Assembly (NCBI RefSeq): GCF_032823475.1
Contig: NZ_CP127915.1
Coordinates: forward strand, 2,728,001-2,792,000
Reading direction: 5' to 3'
DNA length: 64,000 bases
From: Acinetobacter sp. SAAs474
GTDB taxonomy: Bacteria; Pseudomonadota; Gammaproteobacteria; Pseudomonadales; Moraxellaceae
Part shown: in pieces, positions 26,285 to 35,373 of the stretch
How positions within the stretch are numbered: the stretch's first letter is position 1
How the letters are laid out: every line of letters begins with the position of its first letter
The notes under the pieces: generated by a model
The model's database searches: none
Told to the model about the DNA's origin: nothing
What the model saw: only the letters and a program-made list of their open reading frames with translations
Position numbers and translations under genes: made by a program

Positions 26285-26336
26285 TTGATAAATTTATGAT
26301 GAAAAAATCACAATTTTATGATTAAATTATTATCAA
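26285..26336. promoter_or_regulatory. Possible upstream activator site for the sigma-54 regulator
   Basis: TTGATAA and TTATCAA form inverted arms 38 bases apart, with two direct copies of TTTATGAT between them. The site is 55-120 bases upstream of the -24/-12 element, a distance usual for XylR/DmpR-type binding sites. The sequence is very AT-rich, so chance is possible. Confidence 0.35.
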
Positions 26337-26376
26337 CAGTGGATGGATCCACCTAAAAACTTATATAGGCTTTATC

Positions 26377-28143
26377 ATGGAAAGATCGGCTCTAAAGAAT
26401 ATTAGATCCCATAAAAATGTTAGTATTCATCCAAGCATGCCACCACAATTAGGTGCAATAGCCGATAAACTTATTTTTTCACCTGAGGATGGTCGTATAT
26501 GGTTTGGAGACCAACGGCTTGTTCTTTGGGAATGTTCTGCACTTGGAGCGCTTAGACGTGAATTGATTGCTTCCGTTGGTCAAGAACAAGCACGGTCTAT
26601 TCTGACACGTGTAGCTTATAGCAGTGGCTTCCATAATGCAGAAAAGATCATGAAGATTAATTCTGGTAGGGATATTGCTGAAACATTTGCTCTCGGTGCA
26701 CAAACACTTCGTATAGCAGGATTAATTCGACCACACTCAGAATCTTCGGAATTCGATATTGAAACAGGGAAATTTTTCTCCGAGCTTATTTTGAAAGATT
26801 CTCACGAAGCAGATGAACATATTTCTGCATTTGGCATAGGTACTGAAACTAGCTGTTGGATGCAGGTCGGTTATGCTAGTGGTTATGCTAGTGCTTTTAT
26901 GGGGAAAAGGATTGTTTACCGAGAGCTAGATTGTCGAACTCGAGGTGCAGAATATTGTCGTTTTGTTGGCAAACCAGCAGATGAATGGGATGATATTGAG
27001 CAGGATTTGCATTATTTTCAACCAGATGCTTCTGCAAAACAAATCCGGCAGAACTATGTAATGTCAAAAAGTAAATTGAATAATCAATCGGTTGTTATTA
27101 AAGATACAATTGTTCAAGAGCCAATTTCCCCAACTCAAAATTTGATTGGTATTTCAACAGCATTTAGCACAGCACGACATCTCATTGAGCGTGTTGCACC
27201 AACGAAAGCAACGGTTTTATTTATAGGTGCTTCTGGTGTAGGTAAAGAACGTTTTGCACAAACTTTACATAAGATCAGCCTGCGTGCAAATGACCCCTTC
27301 ATTGCGATTAACTGTGCAGCAATTCCTGATACTTTAATTGAGTCAGAACTCTTTGGTGTTGAACGTGGAGCTTTTACTGGAGCCTCAATTTCTCGGCCTG
27401 GGCGGTTTGAACGTGCAGAAAGAGGAACTCTTTTTTTGGATGAAATTGCATCTTTAAGTTTTGTTGCTCAAGGAAAATTATTAAGAGCATTACAAGAACG
27501 GAAAATTGAACGTGTCGGTGGGACAACGCTGATTCCAGTGGACGTTAGGGTAATTGCAGCGACTAATGTGGATCTTCGAGATGAAGTTGCAGCGGGAAGA
27601 TTCCGTGAAGATTTATTCTTTAGATTAAATGTCTTTCCGATTAGTCTACCTCCCTTGAAAGAACGGCGCGATGATATACCACTTTTAATGGAAGCATTCT
27701 TAAAGCAATTTTGTCATCTTTATCAAAGAAAAATTCCAGGATTTACCTCACAAGCACTTAAAACGCTATTGAATTATGATTTTCCGGGTAATGTACGTGA
27801 ATTAGAAAATTTGATTGAACGTGCTGTAATTATGGTAGATCCAGATCATCCAATTGATATTCATCATTTATTTAGAGGTGGGGAAATCACTAACAAAACT
27901 AATACGTTCTCGCTCGGTGAAAATGGTAGATTGAATGAGGAATCCATCACTCCTCAAAAAAACAACCAGGCCTTAGATGAGTTTTCACAGATAGGAGTAG
28001 AATATTCGCCTATTAAGAGTGAGGCCGATGTGTATAAGGATGCGTTAATTTCAGCGAGATATAATGTAACAAAGGCTGCACGAAAGATAGGACTTACACG
28101 TGCTCAATTTGCTTATCGGATCAAGCGTTATAAGCTCATTTAA
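26377..28143 (+). CDS. Sigma-54-dependent activator with V4R aromatic-sensing domain (XylR/DmpR family)
   Basis: The 588-aa regulator has an XylR_N/V4R sensor region (about residues 20-215, with GYASGYASAFMGKRIVYRE and CRTRGAEYCRF), a short linker, and an AAA+ domain. That domain has Walker A GASGVGKE, the sigma-54 contact loop GAFTGA, and Walker B LFLDEI. It ends in a Fis-type helix-turn-helix (NVTKAARKIGLTRAQFAYRI). It should bind an aromatic effector and open the two sigma-54 promoters of the divergent block. Its own promoter region is AT-rich. Confidence 0.93.
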   Translation: MERSALKNIRSHKNVSIHPSMPPQLGAIADKLIFSPEDGRIWFGDQRLVLWECSALGALRRELIASVGQEQARSILTRVAYSSGFHNAEKIMKINSGRDIAETFALGAQTLRIAGLIRPHSESSEFDIETGKFFSELILKDSHEADEHISAFGIGTETSCWMQVGYASGYASAFMGKRIVYRELDCRTRGAEYCRFVGKPADEWDDIEQDLHYFQPDASAKQIRQNYVMSKSKLNNQSVVIKDTIVQEPISPTQNLIGISTAFSTARHLIERVAPTKATVLFIGASGVGKERFAQTLHKISLRANDPFIAINCAAIPDTLIESELFGVERGAFTGASISRPGRFERAERGTLFLDEIASLSFVAQGKLLRALQERKIERVGGTTLIPVDVRVIAATNVDLRDEVAAGRFREDLFFRLNVFPISLPPLKERRDDIPLLMEAFLKQFCHLYQRKIPGFTSQALKTLLNYDFPGNVRELENLIERAVIMVDPDHPIDIHHLFRGGEITNKTNTFSLGENGRLNEESITPQKNNQALDEFSQIGVEYSPIKSEADVYKDALISARYNVTKAARKIGLTRAQFAYRIKRYKLI

Positions 28144-28176
28144 GCCAGTTATTAAGTAAATTAATGAGCTATAAAA

Positions 28177-28205
28177 AAAGTCCCTAAATTCTAGGGACTT
28201 TAATT
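28177..28205 (+). terminator. Intrinsic terminator after the sigma-54 activator
   Basis: AAAGTCCCTA and TAGGGACTTT form a 10-bp stem with a 5-base loop, followed by AATTTTT. It begins 34 bases after the activator stop. Confidence 0.85.
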
Positions 28206-28241
28206 TTTAAAAGCATTTATTTTTCAAATACTTTTGCCTGA

Positions 28242-29075
28242 CTAGGGCGTGTCCTCATTTAGATTTACACCAAATGAACATGCAGGCGATATAAATCATA
28301 GACTGATAATTACGTGCGAGTTTATCAAATCGAGTTGCTATCGCACGGAAGTGTTTTAATCTTGCAAAGGTATTCTCAACTAAATGTCTTAAGCGATATA
28401 AGTACTTATCAAAATCAGGATTGAATTTCTTACTATTTGATCTTAATGGAATAATAGGTATCATTTTTCGATTTCTAGCTGACTTCCTGATATGTTCAGA
28501 ATCATATCTCTTGTCCGCGATTAAATAATCTGCTGTTTCAATTAGATCTATGAGGTGTTCTGCAACTTGGCTGTCATGGACATCACCCCCAGTGATTTTA
28601 AAATCAATCGGTAATCCATTCGCGTCGGTTGCAAGATGAATCTTTGTTGTGAGTCCTCCACGAGATTGTCCAATTGCACGCTCGAAGCCATGCCGAACTC
28701 CACTTGCATGCTGATGCGCGCGTATGTAGCTTCCATCAATGAATACCCATTCGCCTCGTAATTTGAAAAAAATTTATCCCATAAGCCTTTCATAGCCCAG
28801 CGATTAAAACGGTTATAAGCAGTTTTCCAAGGGCAAAACTCTTGAGGAATATCACGCCATGTCGCACCTGTGCGTAGTTTCCATAAAATAGCTTCCATAA
28901 TATTTCTATTGTTCTTTGAGCTATAGCAACCATGAAATTTCATTGTTACTTGAATCTGTTGCCAAATATCATCTGTGAGAAAAGTACGTGCCATTGAAAA
29001 ATATTGAAATGGAGATAAAGTAGAGCTTAATTCTAGGCGTTTAAATATTATTCTTCAAATGAGGACACGCCCTAG
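28242..29075 (-). mobile_element. IS5-family insertion sequence (IS427-like group)
   Basis: Ends match as inverted repeats: AGGGCGTGTCCTCATTT at the left and its complement at the right (29057-29073). CTAG flanks both ends, so the target duplication is CTAG or TA depending on where the ends are drawn. The element of about 830 bp carries one transposase in two frames and appears intact. Confidence 0.88.
28255..28994 (-). CDS. IS5-family transposase in two frames (probable -1 frameshift)
   Basis: Frame one starts MARTFLTDDIWQQIQVTMKF. At a run of seven T (coding strand) the frame moves by -1 and reads FKLRGEWVFIDGS, then ITGGDVHDSQ, ADKRYDSEHIRK and RHLVENTFARLKHF. This gives the DDE residues Asp, Asp and Glu in order. 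No stop interrupts the second frame, which suggests a translational frameshift or a recent slip rather than long decay. The product would be about 245 aa. Confidence 0.85.
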
Positions 29076-29331
29076 TGAGATGAGTAAATAAATACTGAGC
29101 TCGGTAAAAAAGAACTGCATTGCACTAGGTTTTTTCTCAATAGAATAGTTTTGACTATTTATAAATACATAGTCATTTAATAATGATTGAGGTTCTTTGC
29201 TTTTATTTAGCATGATTAATTTTTAAAACATTGATGAGATAATACTAATTATAAATGTAATAAATTTTAAGAATAAATAATAATGATTTGCATAAGAAAT
29301 TGATTTGTTTTATCTAATCGGTTTTACCACT

Positions 29332-29359
29332 ATTTAACATAATGATGCTTATACGAAAT
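29332..29359 (-). repeat. pdif recombination site 1 (XerD|XerC orientation)
   Basis: ATTTAACATAA, spacer TGATGC, then TTATACGAAAT: the complement of an Acinetobacter pdif site with XerC arm ATTTCGTATAA and XerD arm TTATGTTAAAT. Both 11-base arms and the 6-base spacer are in register. Confidence 0.85.
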
Positions 29360-29403
29360 TTTTAAATTTTGTTAATTACCAAAAAGATAGATTTATTTTT
29401 AAA

Positions 29404-29431
29404 ATTTCGTATAAGGTGTATTATGTTAATT
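29404..29431 (+). repeat. pdif recombination site 2 (XerC|XerD orientation)
   Basis: ATTTCGTATAA, spacer GGTGTA, TTATGTTAATT: a textbook Acinetobacter plasmid dif-like site. It is inverted relative to site 1 and only 44 bases from it. Such inverted pairs flank mobile dif modules on Acinetobacter plasmids. Confidence 0.88.
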
Positions 29432-29468
29432 TTAGAAAATCTAAAATTACATTCTAATTCAGAAAGCT

Positions 29469-29686
29469 CTAAATGGCTTATACAAAACAGAAGTGATTGA
29501 ATATTTAAAAGCAGATTGGCAAGGTTTAGCTGATGTACAACTTACGACACTAAACTGGGTAGATTGGTTCAATAAAAAGTGTGTACACCATGCATTGGGT
29601 TATATGTCGTCTGTTGATTTTGAAGCAATATACTATGATAAGACTAACTCGTTAAGTCATGTCTCCGACAAACCCGGTACAGTTCA
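29469..29686 (+). pseudogene. IS3-family OrfB, C-terminal fragment with terminal repeat
   Basis: The fragment reads LNGLYKTEVIEYLKADWQGL and on to NWVDWFNKKCVHHALGYMS, the C-terminus of an IS3-family transposase. The terminal repeat (complement of TGAACTGTACCGGG) ends at 29686. The 5' part is missing. It is the same element type as the deletion derivative at 32442-33077, but in opposite orientation, so the two bracket the reverse transcriptase locus. Confidence 0.8.
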
Positions 29687-29808
29687 CTTAGGGTGAGTAG
29701 AAACATAGTATTAATTTTGATTTATAATATGCATTGATTTTAGTAATTTATATTAATCATTACCTTATACTATTATTTTTATTTTTTTTATGTAAAATAT
29801 AATTGTTT

Positions 29809-30119
29809 TTCTTCTGAAGAGCTTGCTTATTAGAATTTTTATATTGCTAATAAGGTTTGATATGTCAATCTCGATATTAATGTCATCTTTAAAGAGTACA
29901 TCAATATCTCGTCTAGTGTTGTTGTGTCTGTATCAATCCAATACATGATAAACAGTCTGATGAATAGTAAGATCATATATCTACTCCTAACGTATGCTTC
30001 GCTGCGCTAAGTTTTAGGAGGGGGATTTCATTCAGTTTAGTCTGGGAGAAATTCTCAGTAGACTTTGGGGGGGTAACCTTGAAAAAGGTAAATGACTGCA
30101 GCACTCAAACCCCTCGAAG
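29809..30119 (+). ncRNA. Structured leader RNA of the reverse transcriptase (candidate DRT ncRNA)
   Basis: No reading frame with a ribosome site is found in this stretch, but several stems are. CTCCTAA/TTAGGAG is at 29984-30020, AGTCT/AGACT at 30039-30064, and ACCTT-GAAA-AAGGT (a GNRA-capped 5-bp hairpin) at 30076-30089. A longer pairing joins CTT and GGGG at 30063-30070 with CCCC and AAG at 30110-30119. A TATAAT-like box near 29797 could start a transcript of about 310 nt. Defence reverse transcriptases such as DRT2 and DRT9 use an upstream ncRNA of similar size as template. The exact ends are inferred. Confidence 0.5.
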
Positions 30120-30131
30120 TTGGCAAAATTT

Positions 30132-31516
30132 ATGATTCCAGATACTCTTGATATTAATTTTTTTGAACGTAGAAACAAAGTTAGAAATTATCTACATTTT
30201 GATAAAAAGAAATCGAATAAAAAAATATTTGAATATGTATCAAATAAGGAAGAAATTGCAATTCATTCTTTTTTCCCAACTATATCTTATTCATTGAAAG
30301 AAAAAAAATTAGTAAAAAAGATAAAAAAATTATTTATATTGATGGTAAATTAAAACGCGTTATTGATAAAAATAGTTATAGAAATAAATTAAGATCAATT
30401 AATTTCCCAAGTCATATTGATGGGAATATCTATGCTTATTATTCTAAGATTTTGGAATATAATTATTTAGATTACTTATTAAAGAACAATTTAGAATCAA
30501 ATATTACTGCATTCAGAAAGATTACTGAAATAGATGATTCAGGAAATAAAAAATCTTTATGCAATATTCATTTTGCTAGAAATGTATTTGATTTTATTAG
30601 AAAAAAGGGAAATTGTTTTGTTCTGTGTTTAGATATTTCAGGTTTTTTTGATAATTTAGATCATGAAATTTTAAAGAATAATTGGATTAAATTATTAGAA
30701 GAAGAAAAGTTACCAAAAGATCATTATCAAGTTTATAAATCGTTAACAAAATACTCTTATGTTGATAAAAAAGATTTATATAAAGTTTTAGGATTATCAT
30801 TAAATTCTAGAACATTACATAGACGATTAGATAGGCTATGTGATATTCAAGATTTTCGTAAAAAAGTTAGAGAAAATAACTTAATAAAGAAAAATTTAAA
30901 ATATAAGGGGATTCCTCAGGGATCTCCAATAAGTGGAATGTTATCTAATATCTATATGATGGATTTCGATAAAAAAATATCCAAAATAATTAATGATTTG
31001 AATGGAAGGTACTACAGATATTGTGATGATATGATATTTATAGTAGATGAAAGTTATTCTTCTGATATTTTTAATATTATTTTTGATGAAATAAAAAAAA
31101 TAAAATTAAAGATTAATAACAAAAAGACACAAAAGATAATATTCAGAGATGGAAAGATTAAGTTAAATAATCCACCAACTTTTAACACCCCTAATCAATT
31201 ACAGTATTTGGGTATTTTATTTGATGGAGATAATGTGTTTTTAAGAGAAACTGGATTATCTAAACTTCATTATAAATTAAGAAAAGCTATACGAATGAGA
31301 TCTACACATTATGGAAAATTAAAATTTTACAATAGGCATAATAACCAAGAAATGTATATGAAAACTTTATATAGTAGATTTACCTATATAGGGAAAAGAA
31401 ATTATCTTAGTTATGCGTATCGAGTAGCTGATGTATTTCAATCTAAAAATATAAAATCTCAAGTTAAAAATCATTTTGGAACTTTTAATGCTTATTTAGA
31501 TAAAAAAAGTATTTGA
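30132..31516 (+). CDS. Defence-type reverse transcriptase (DRT/UG family), split by an A-run frameshift
   Basis: Joined across a -1 shift at 30301-30308, the protein is about 461 aa. The N-terminal part has RNYLHFD and HSFFPTISYSL. The core has the palm motif CLDISGFFDNLDHEI, GIPQGSPISGMLSNIYM, the catalytic YRYCDDMIF (YCDD), LKINNKKTQK and LQYLGILFDG, then a basic helical end. It lacks a group II intron maturase or HNH domain. The HFD and TAFRK...NIHFA segments recall stand-alone antiviral reverse transcriptases, especially the DRT2-like group; the subgroup assignment is tentative. The gene is much richer in A+T than its neighbours. The ATG has no good ribosome site; TTG at 30120 is an alternative. 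Confidence 0.85.
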
Positions 31517-31554
31517 ATATAACCTGAAATCGTGTGTGAATCGTATCTCAGCCT

Positions 31555-31660
31555 ATGTAGGGAGTACACTCACCTACTGGATGGATGATGGGTAGCACCA
31601 TCAGCCTTAAATTGGTATTAGGAAACACTTTAAGAGCAAGCGATTTTTGAAGGCTCTTAG
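31555..31660 (+). other. Structured 3' region after the reverse transcriptase
   Basis: Three stems follow the stop codon: GTAGG-GAG/CTC-CCTAC (31557-31577), TGATGG/CCATCA with a 6-base loop (31586-31603), and AAGAGC/GCTCTT (31632-31658). No ORF is present up to the next IS end. The stems may be a 3' terminator and processing structure or a second functional RNA. Nothing else is seen to 31820. Confidence 0.45.
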
Positions 31661-31820
31661 AGGGAGTAAGTACATTTTTTATGAGGGGGTATTTAGAAAT
31701 TGAATATTTACACTCGAAAAATTTTATTTATTAGAGAAGTCAATTCTATATAGATCGTAAGTATCCGCTGAACACCCTTTTTCTCACTCAAGAAGCTCGC
31801 GATAGTGTCCACCAAGCAAT

Positions 31821-32441
31821 TGACCCGACCCCCGAAAGTTAGACGATTGATTACGCAGCTTTTAATAACTGAATTCTGTATTGTACAGGGCTCAGTCCTC
31901 TCAATTTAACCTTAATTCGTTCATAGTTGTAATAGTGAATATATTCTTTCACAGTTTTCTCCAATTCATCAATTGACTTAAATCTCTTCCCGTGGAAGCA
32001 TTCAGATTTTAGAGTTCCAAAGAAGCTTTCCATTACAGCATTATCCCAACAGTTACCTTTACGTGACATACTTTGTATTAATCCCTTTTCGGCAAGCTGT
32101 TTTTGATAATGGTTCATTTGGTATTGCCACCCTTGATCCGAGTGAATTAAAGGCTTTTCATCTGGTTTAAGCATGTCTAAAGCCTCCTGTAGCATATCTT
32201 TTACTAATCCGAATATGGGCCTGCATTTAATTTGATAAGTAATAATCTCACCATTAAATAAATCCATGATGGGCGACAGATAGAGTTTTTCATGAACAAC
32301 CTTAAATTCAGTCACATCTGTAACCCATTTTTGATTAGGTTTTTCTGCTTCAAATTGGCGCTGTAATATATTGTCTGCAATTTTACCAATCTGTCCTTTA
32401 TATGAACGATATTTAGTAGCTTTAATGCATGATTTAAGCTG
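31821..32441 (-). pseudogene. IS3-family (IS150-like) OrfB, truncated at its N-terminus
   Basis: The frame reads KATKYRSYKGQIGKIADNIL, QKWVTDVTEF, IHSDQGWQYQ and NCWDNAVMESFFGTLK, so the catalytic Asp, Asp and Glu are all present, and it ends at a TAA at 31851. An end repeat begins TGACCCGACCCCCGAAAGTT at 31821. The upstream half of the gene is lost where another IS3-type element (32442) begins. Confidence 0.85.
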
Positions 32442-33077
32442 TGAACCGTACCGGGTTTGTCGGAGACTTTTTTATTTAAGTTAGGCCACCTGACCTAACG
32501 GGTTAATCTTATCATAGTACATTGCTTCAAACTCAAAAGGCGATACATAACCCAGTGCACTACACGCTTTTTATTGAACCAATCTACCCAGTTTAGTGTC
32601 GCAAGTTGTACATCTGCTAAACCTTGCCAATCTGCTTTTAGATATTCAATCACCTCTGTTTTGTATAAGCCATTCACTGTTTCAGCCAAAGCATTATCGT
32701 ATGAATCACCAGTCGTACCGACTGATGCTCGTAAATTTGCTGCTTCTAAACGATTGGTATAGCGAATGGAAAGATATTGCACACCTCTTCGAGTTGTTTG
32801 ATACGTTCTTGGTCTGAAAGCTGCTGTACTTTAACTGGATTTTGTTTATCTAAATATTTTTGATACCAAACACGTAGTGTTTCAGGAGTACAACCGATTT
32901 TAGGAGCAATAGCTGTGATCGCAGCCCAATTCGATGGATAATCTTTTTCAGATTCAATCAATAATTGAACCGCTCTTTCTCTGATTTCAGGGGTATATTT
33001 TAATTTTGTCATCGAACCTTGCGAAGCAGTGCTTCTCACTCAGAATATTGACTCTCCGACAAACCCGGTACGGTTCA
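32442..33077 (-). mobile_element. Internally deleted IS3-family element with both ends
   Basis: Both ends carry the repeat TGAACCGTACCGGGTTTGTC, but the element is only 636 bp. OrfA (MTKLKYTPEIRERAVQLLIE to RIKQLEEVCNIFPF) is joined directly to the tail of OrfB (NRLEAANLRASVGTTGDSYD to DWFNKKR), with the catalytic core deleted and a frameshift near the end (NKKRVVHW instead of NKKRVHHALGY). It can only move if a relative supplies transposase. No clear target duplication was seen. Confidence 0.82.
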
Positions 33078-33734
33078 AAACTCCTATCATACAAATCCTA
33101 ATAAAGTCGGGCATCACTTTAATCAAGCGGAATCCAGGATATGGTATAAATATGCCAAAGGTGAAACCAAACCCAATGCAGTTAAGTTAGCTAGAATTGA
33201 TAAAGTAATCGATAACGCAAGCTTATATTTTAAACATCCAATTTGGAATTTTTTAAAACACGACCAAATACTAAAGCCGACCTTGATATTTTTTTACAAA
33301 AATTAGAGCAATCAAGTATACAAGCTATTAATAATGTAAAAATTATTGACCCAAGAAGATTTTATATTGATCAATGTTTCGATAAGGATGAATTTTTAAA
33401 ATATGGAAATATTTTAGATTTCTATAGTTATATCTTGTATTCATATTACGTTGCGAGATTTGCCTTGGACTCACAAGAAATTGATAATTGTATAGTTTTT
33501 TTTATTTGTAATTTGGAACCCATAATTAGTATTTTTTGTTTAGAAAGCATCTTCTTTTTGAAAATATGTCAAATCCATATGAAACCAATGAAATTTTCGG
33601 ATTTAGAAGAGTTTGAGATATTTAAGCATTTTGAGGTACTTGGATTACTTCCTACGATTCGAGAGCAACTTAAGAATGAAAATAATAATTATGATTTTTT
33701 ATCGAATCTTACTGGTCAGTTCATTCTAGATTAA
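33078..33734 (+). pseudogene. Unrecognised gene, 5' end lost and frameshifted
   Basis: The frame from the IS edge reads YHTNPNKVGHHFNQAESRIW and on to KYAKGETKPNAVKLARIDKV, then KHPIWNF, and is interrupted at a TTTTTTAAAA run (33247-33256). It resumes in the next frame as KTRPNTKADLDIFLQKLEQS and runs to a TAA at 33732. The first part looks like the compact helical DNA-binding region of some phage or plasmid regulators, but I do not recognise the family. The IS3-type insertion removed the start. Confidence 0.6.
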
Positions 33735-33799
33735 TTTTTAGCTATTAAGGTTGATCTATTTTGCTTACCATATGCTTACTAAAATGCAAAAACAAAAAA

Positions 33800-33826
33800 C
33801 CACTTACGATTAATGCACGTAAGTGG
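33800..33826 (-). terminator. Intrinsic terminator after the CAU tRNA
   Basis: CCACTTACG and CGTAAGTGG make a 9-bp stem with a 9-base loop. On the minus strand it is followed by GTTTTTTGTTTTT, so it ends the tRNA transcript. Confidence 0.88.
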
Positions 33827-33836
33827 TTGTTTTATA

Positions 33837-33913
<77 letters not shown>

Positions 33914-34183
33914 GATATGTTAAACTGGTTTTATTTAACTTGCTTAACGGCTAAGAATACTAACTAAAGTTAACGCCAAATACAATAGCCAAAGTGAATA
34001 ACTGAACAATTGATCATCAATATTAATATGATGATATTCAATTACCTAAGAATTTTTGATTACAATCAATCTTGTTTTAACACCTATAAATATAGATTGA
34101 ACAACAATTTATAATTTCTGCCAATTTAATAGCAATATAAAAATTAATTATAAATAAAACAGTTTGTTATAAAATTTTAGAAA

Positions 34184-34291
34184 TTAAAGACGCGCTTTAC
34201 GCTTTTCTAATAATACTTCAATCAATGACCACAAAACAATCAATAAAAAAATAATGAGCGCAAGTAACAAAGCAGAAAGATAACTCATCAT
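34184..34291 (-). CDS. Small single-pass membrane protein, 35 aa
   Basis: The frame MMSYLSALLLALIIFLLIVL is followed by WSLIEVLLEKRKARL and a TAA. It is one hydrophobic helix with a basic tail, so N-out/C-in is expected. AGGGGA precedes the first ATG. It is too short for most gene callers and no family is recognised. It stands alone, about 270 bases from the tRNA. Confidence 0.6.
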   Translation of the reverse strand: MMSYLSALLLALIIFLLIVLWSLIEVLLEKRKARL

Positions 34292-34699
34292 ATTCCCCTA
34301 TACCCAATTAAACGTCATGTTTAAAAATGATGAATGGCCATATACGACCAAAGTCTAATAACTTTTTGATCATTTGAACAGCAAAAAATACATCCTTTTG
34401 ATATTTATTTTATATTTTTAGATAGCCAAAAACGATTAAATGCGTATTTATATCTTATCCCACAGTACAACATAACGCTCATCCACGTGACCATGAGTAG
34501 CCAGCTATAAATCAAGCACTTTATTTTTATGTTATGTTACATAGTTTAATTGATTAATTTTTTTAAATATAATCTTGAATTTTAATCATTTTTGTTTAAT
34601 TTTTAGGCATAAATAATTGAAGTGCTTAAATATAAATTGACGACAGCTTAAAACAAGACGAAAGTATCACAATTTTCTAAATTTAGTCTCTTCCTCCAT
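34292..34699. other. Gene-less stretch
   Basis: AT-rich sequence with no convincing reading frame, repeat or terminator. It presumably contains the promoters of the small membrane protein and the acyltransferase. Confidence 0.5.
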
Positions 34700-35290
34700 A
34701 TGCTCAAGAAATTTATTGGTGAAACAGCATTTAAACTCTCTGGATGGTCTTATCATGTAGAAAAAGATCTTCTGGAAAAGAAACAGGTCATTATCGGATT
34801 TGAACATACCTCCATGATGGACTCCGTACTTTCGCTGGCATTATTTCAAATTTATGATATTAAAATTCATACTTTAATCAAAAAAGAATTATTTAAAGGC
34901 CCACTCAAGCCAATTTTAAATATCATTGGTGGTATTGCAGTGGATCGAAAAGCCAATAAAGATATTGTGGCACAAATGGTTGAACTTTTTGCAACACATG
35001 AAAATTTTAATTTAGTCATTGCACCCGAAGGAACACGTGCCAAAAATGGCGAAAATCGTAAACCTATCCGTACAGGGTTTTGGCATATTGCCAAAGCTGC
35101 CAACGTCCCTATTATCTTAATGTATGCCGATTCAAAACATAAAGCAGGCGGAATTTTTGGTAAAATTTATCCCAATGAACTTGATCAAGATTTAGCATTA
35201 ATTAAACAATTATATCTAGAACATGTGGGTTTAGAGATTATTATTCCAGAACCTAAAATAAACTCAGATTCAACACATTCTAAAGACTAA
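34700..35290 (+). CDS. 1-acyl-glycerol-3-phosphate acyltransferase-like protein (PlsC family)
   Basis: The 196-aa protein has the HX4D catalytic motif in GFEHTSMMDS (about residue 34), a second block GGIAVDRKANK, and the substrate-binding APEGTRAKNGENRKP. It should transfer an acyl group to a lysophospholipid or related acceptor at the membrane. It is shorter than E. coli PlsC (245 aa) and lacks its N-terminal membrane helix, as in many accessory PlsC-like enzymes. Confidence 0.85.
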   Translation: MLKKFIGETAFKLSGWSYHVEKDLLEKKQVIIGFEHTSMMDSVLSLALFQIYDIKIHTLIKKELFKGPLKPILNIIGGIAVDRKANKDIVAQMVELFATHENFNLVIAPEGTRAKNGENRKPIRTGFWHIAKAANVPIILMYADSKHKAGGIFGKIYPNELDQDLALIKQLYLEHVGLEIIIPEPKINSDSTHSKD

Positions 35291-35373
35291 GCACGTTATC
35301 AAAAAAAGCGGCTTATGATAGAATTTTTATTATTTGATCGGCATTAAGCCAATCTACAAGGAGCATATTTCGC

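Noticed and set aside
30132-31516. Group II intron reverse transcriptase
   Set aside because: No maturase or HNH domain and no recognisable intron domain V after the gene; the motif spacing fits stand-alone defence enzymes better.
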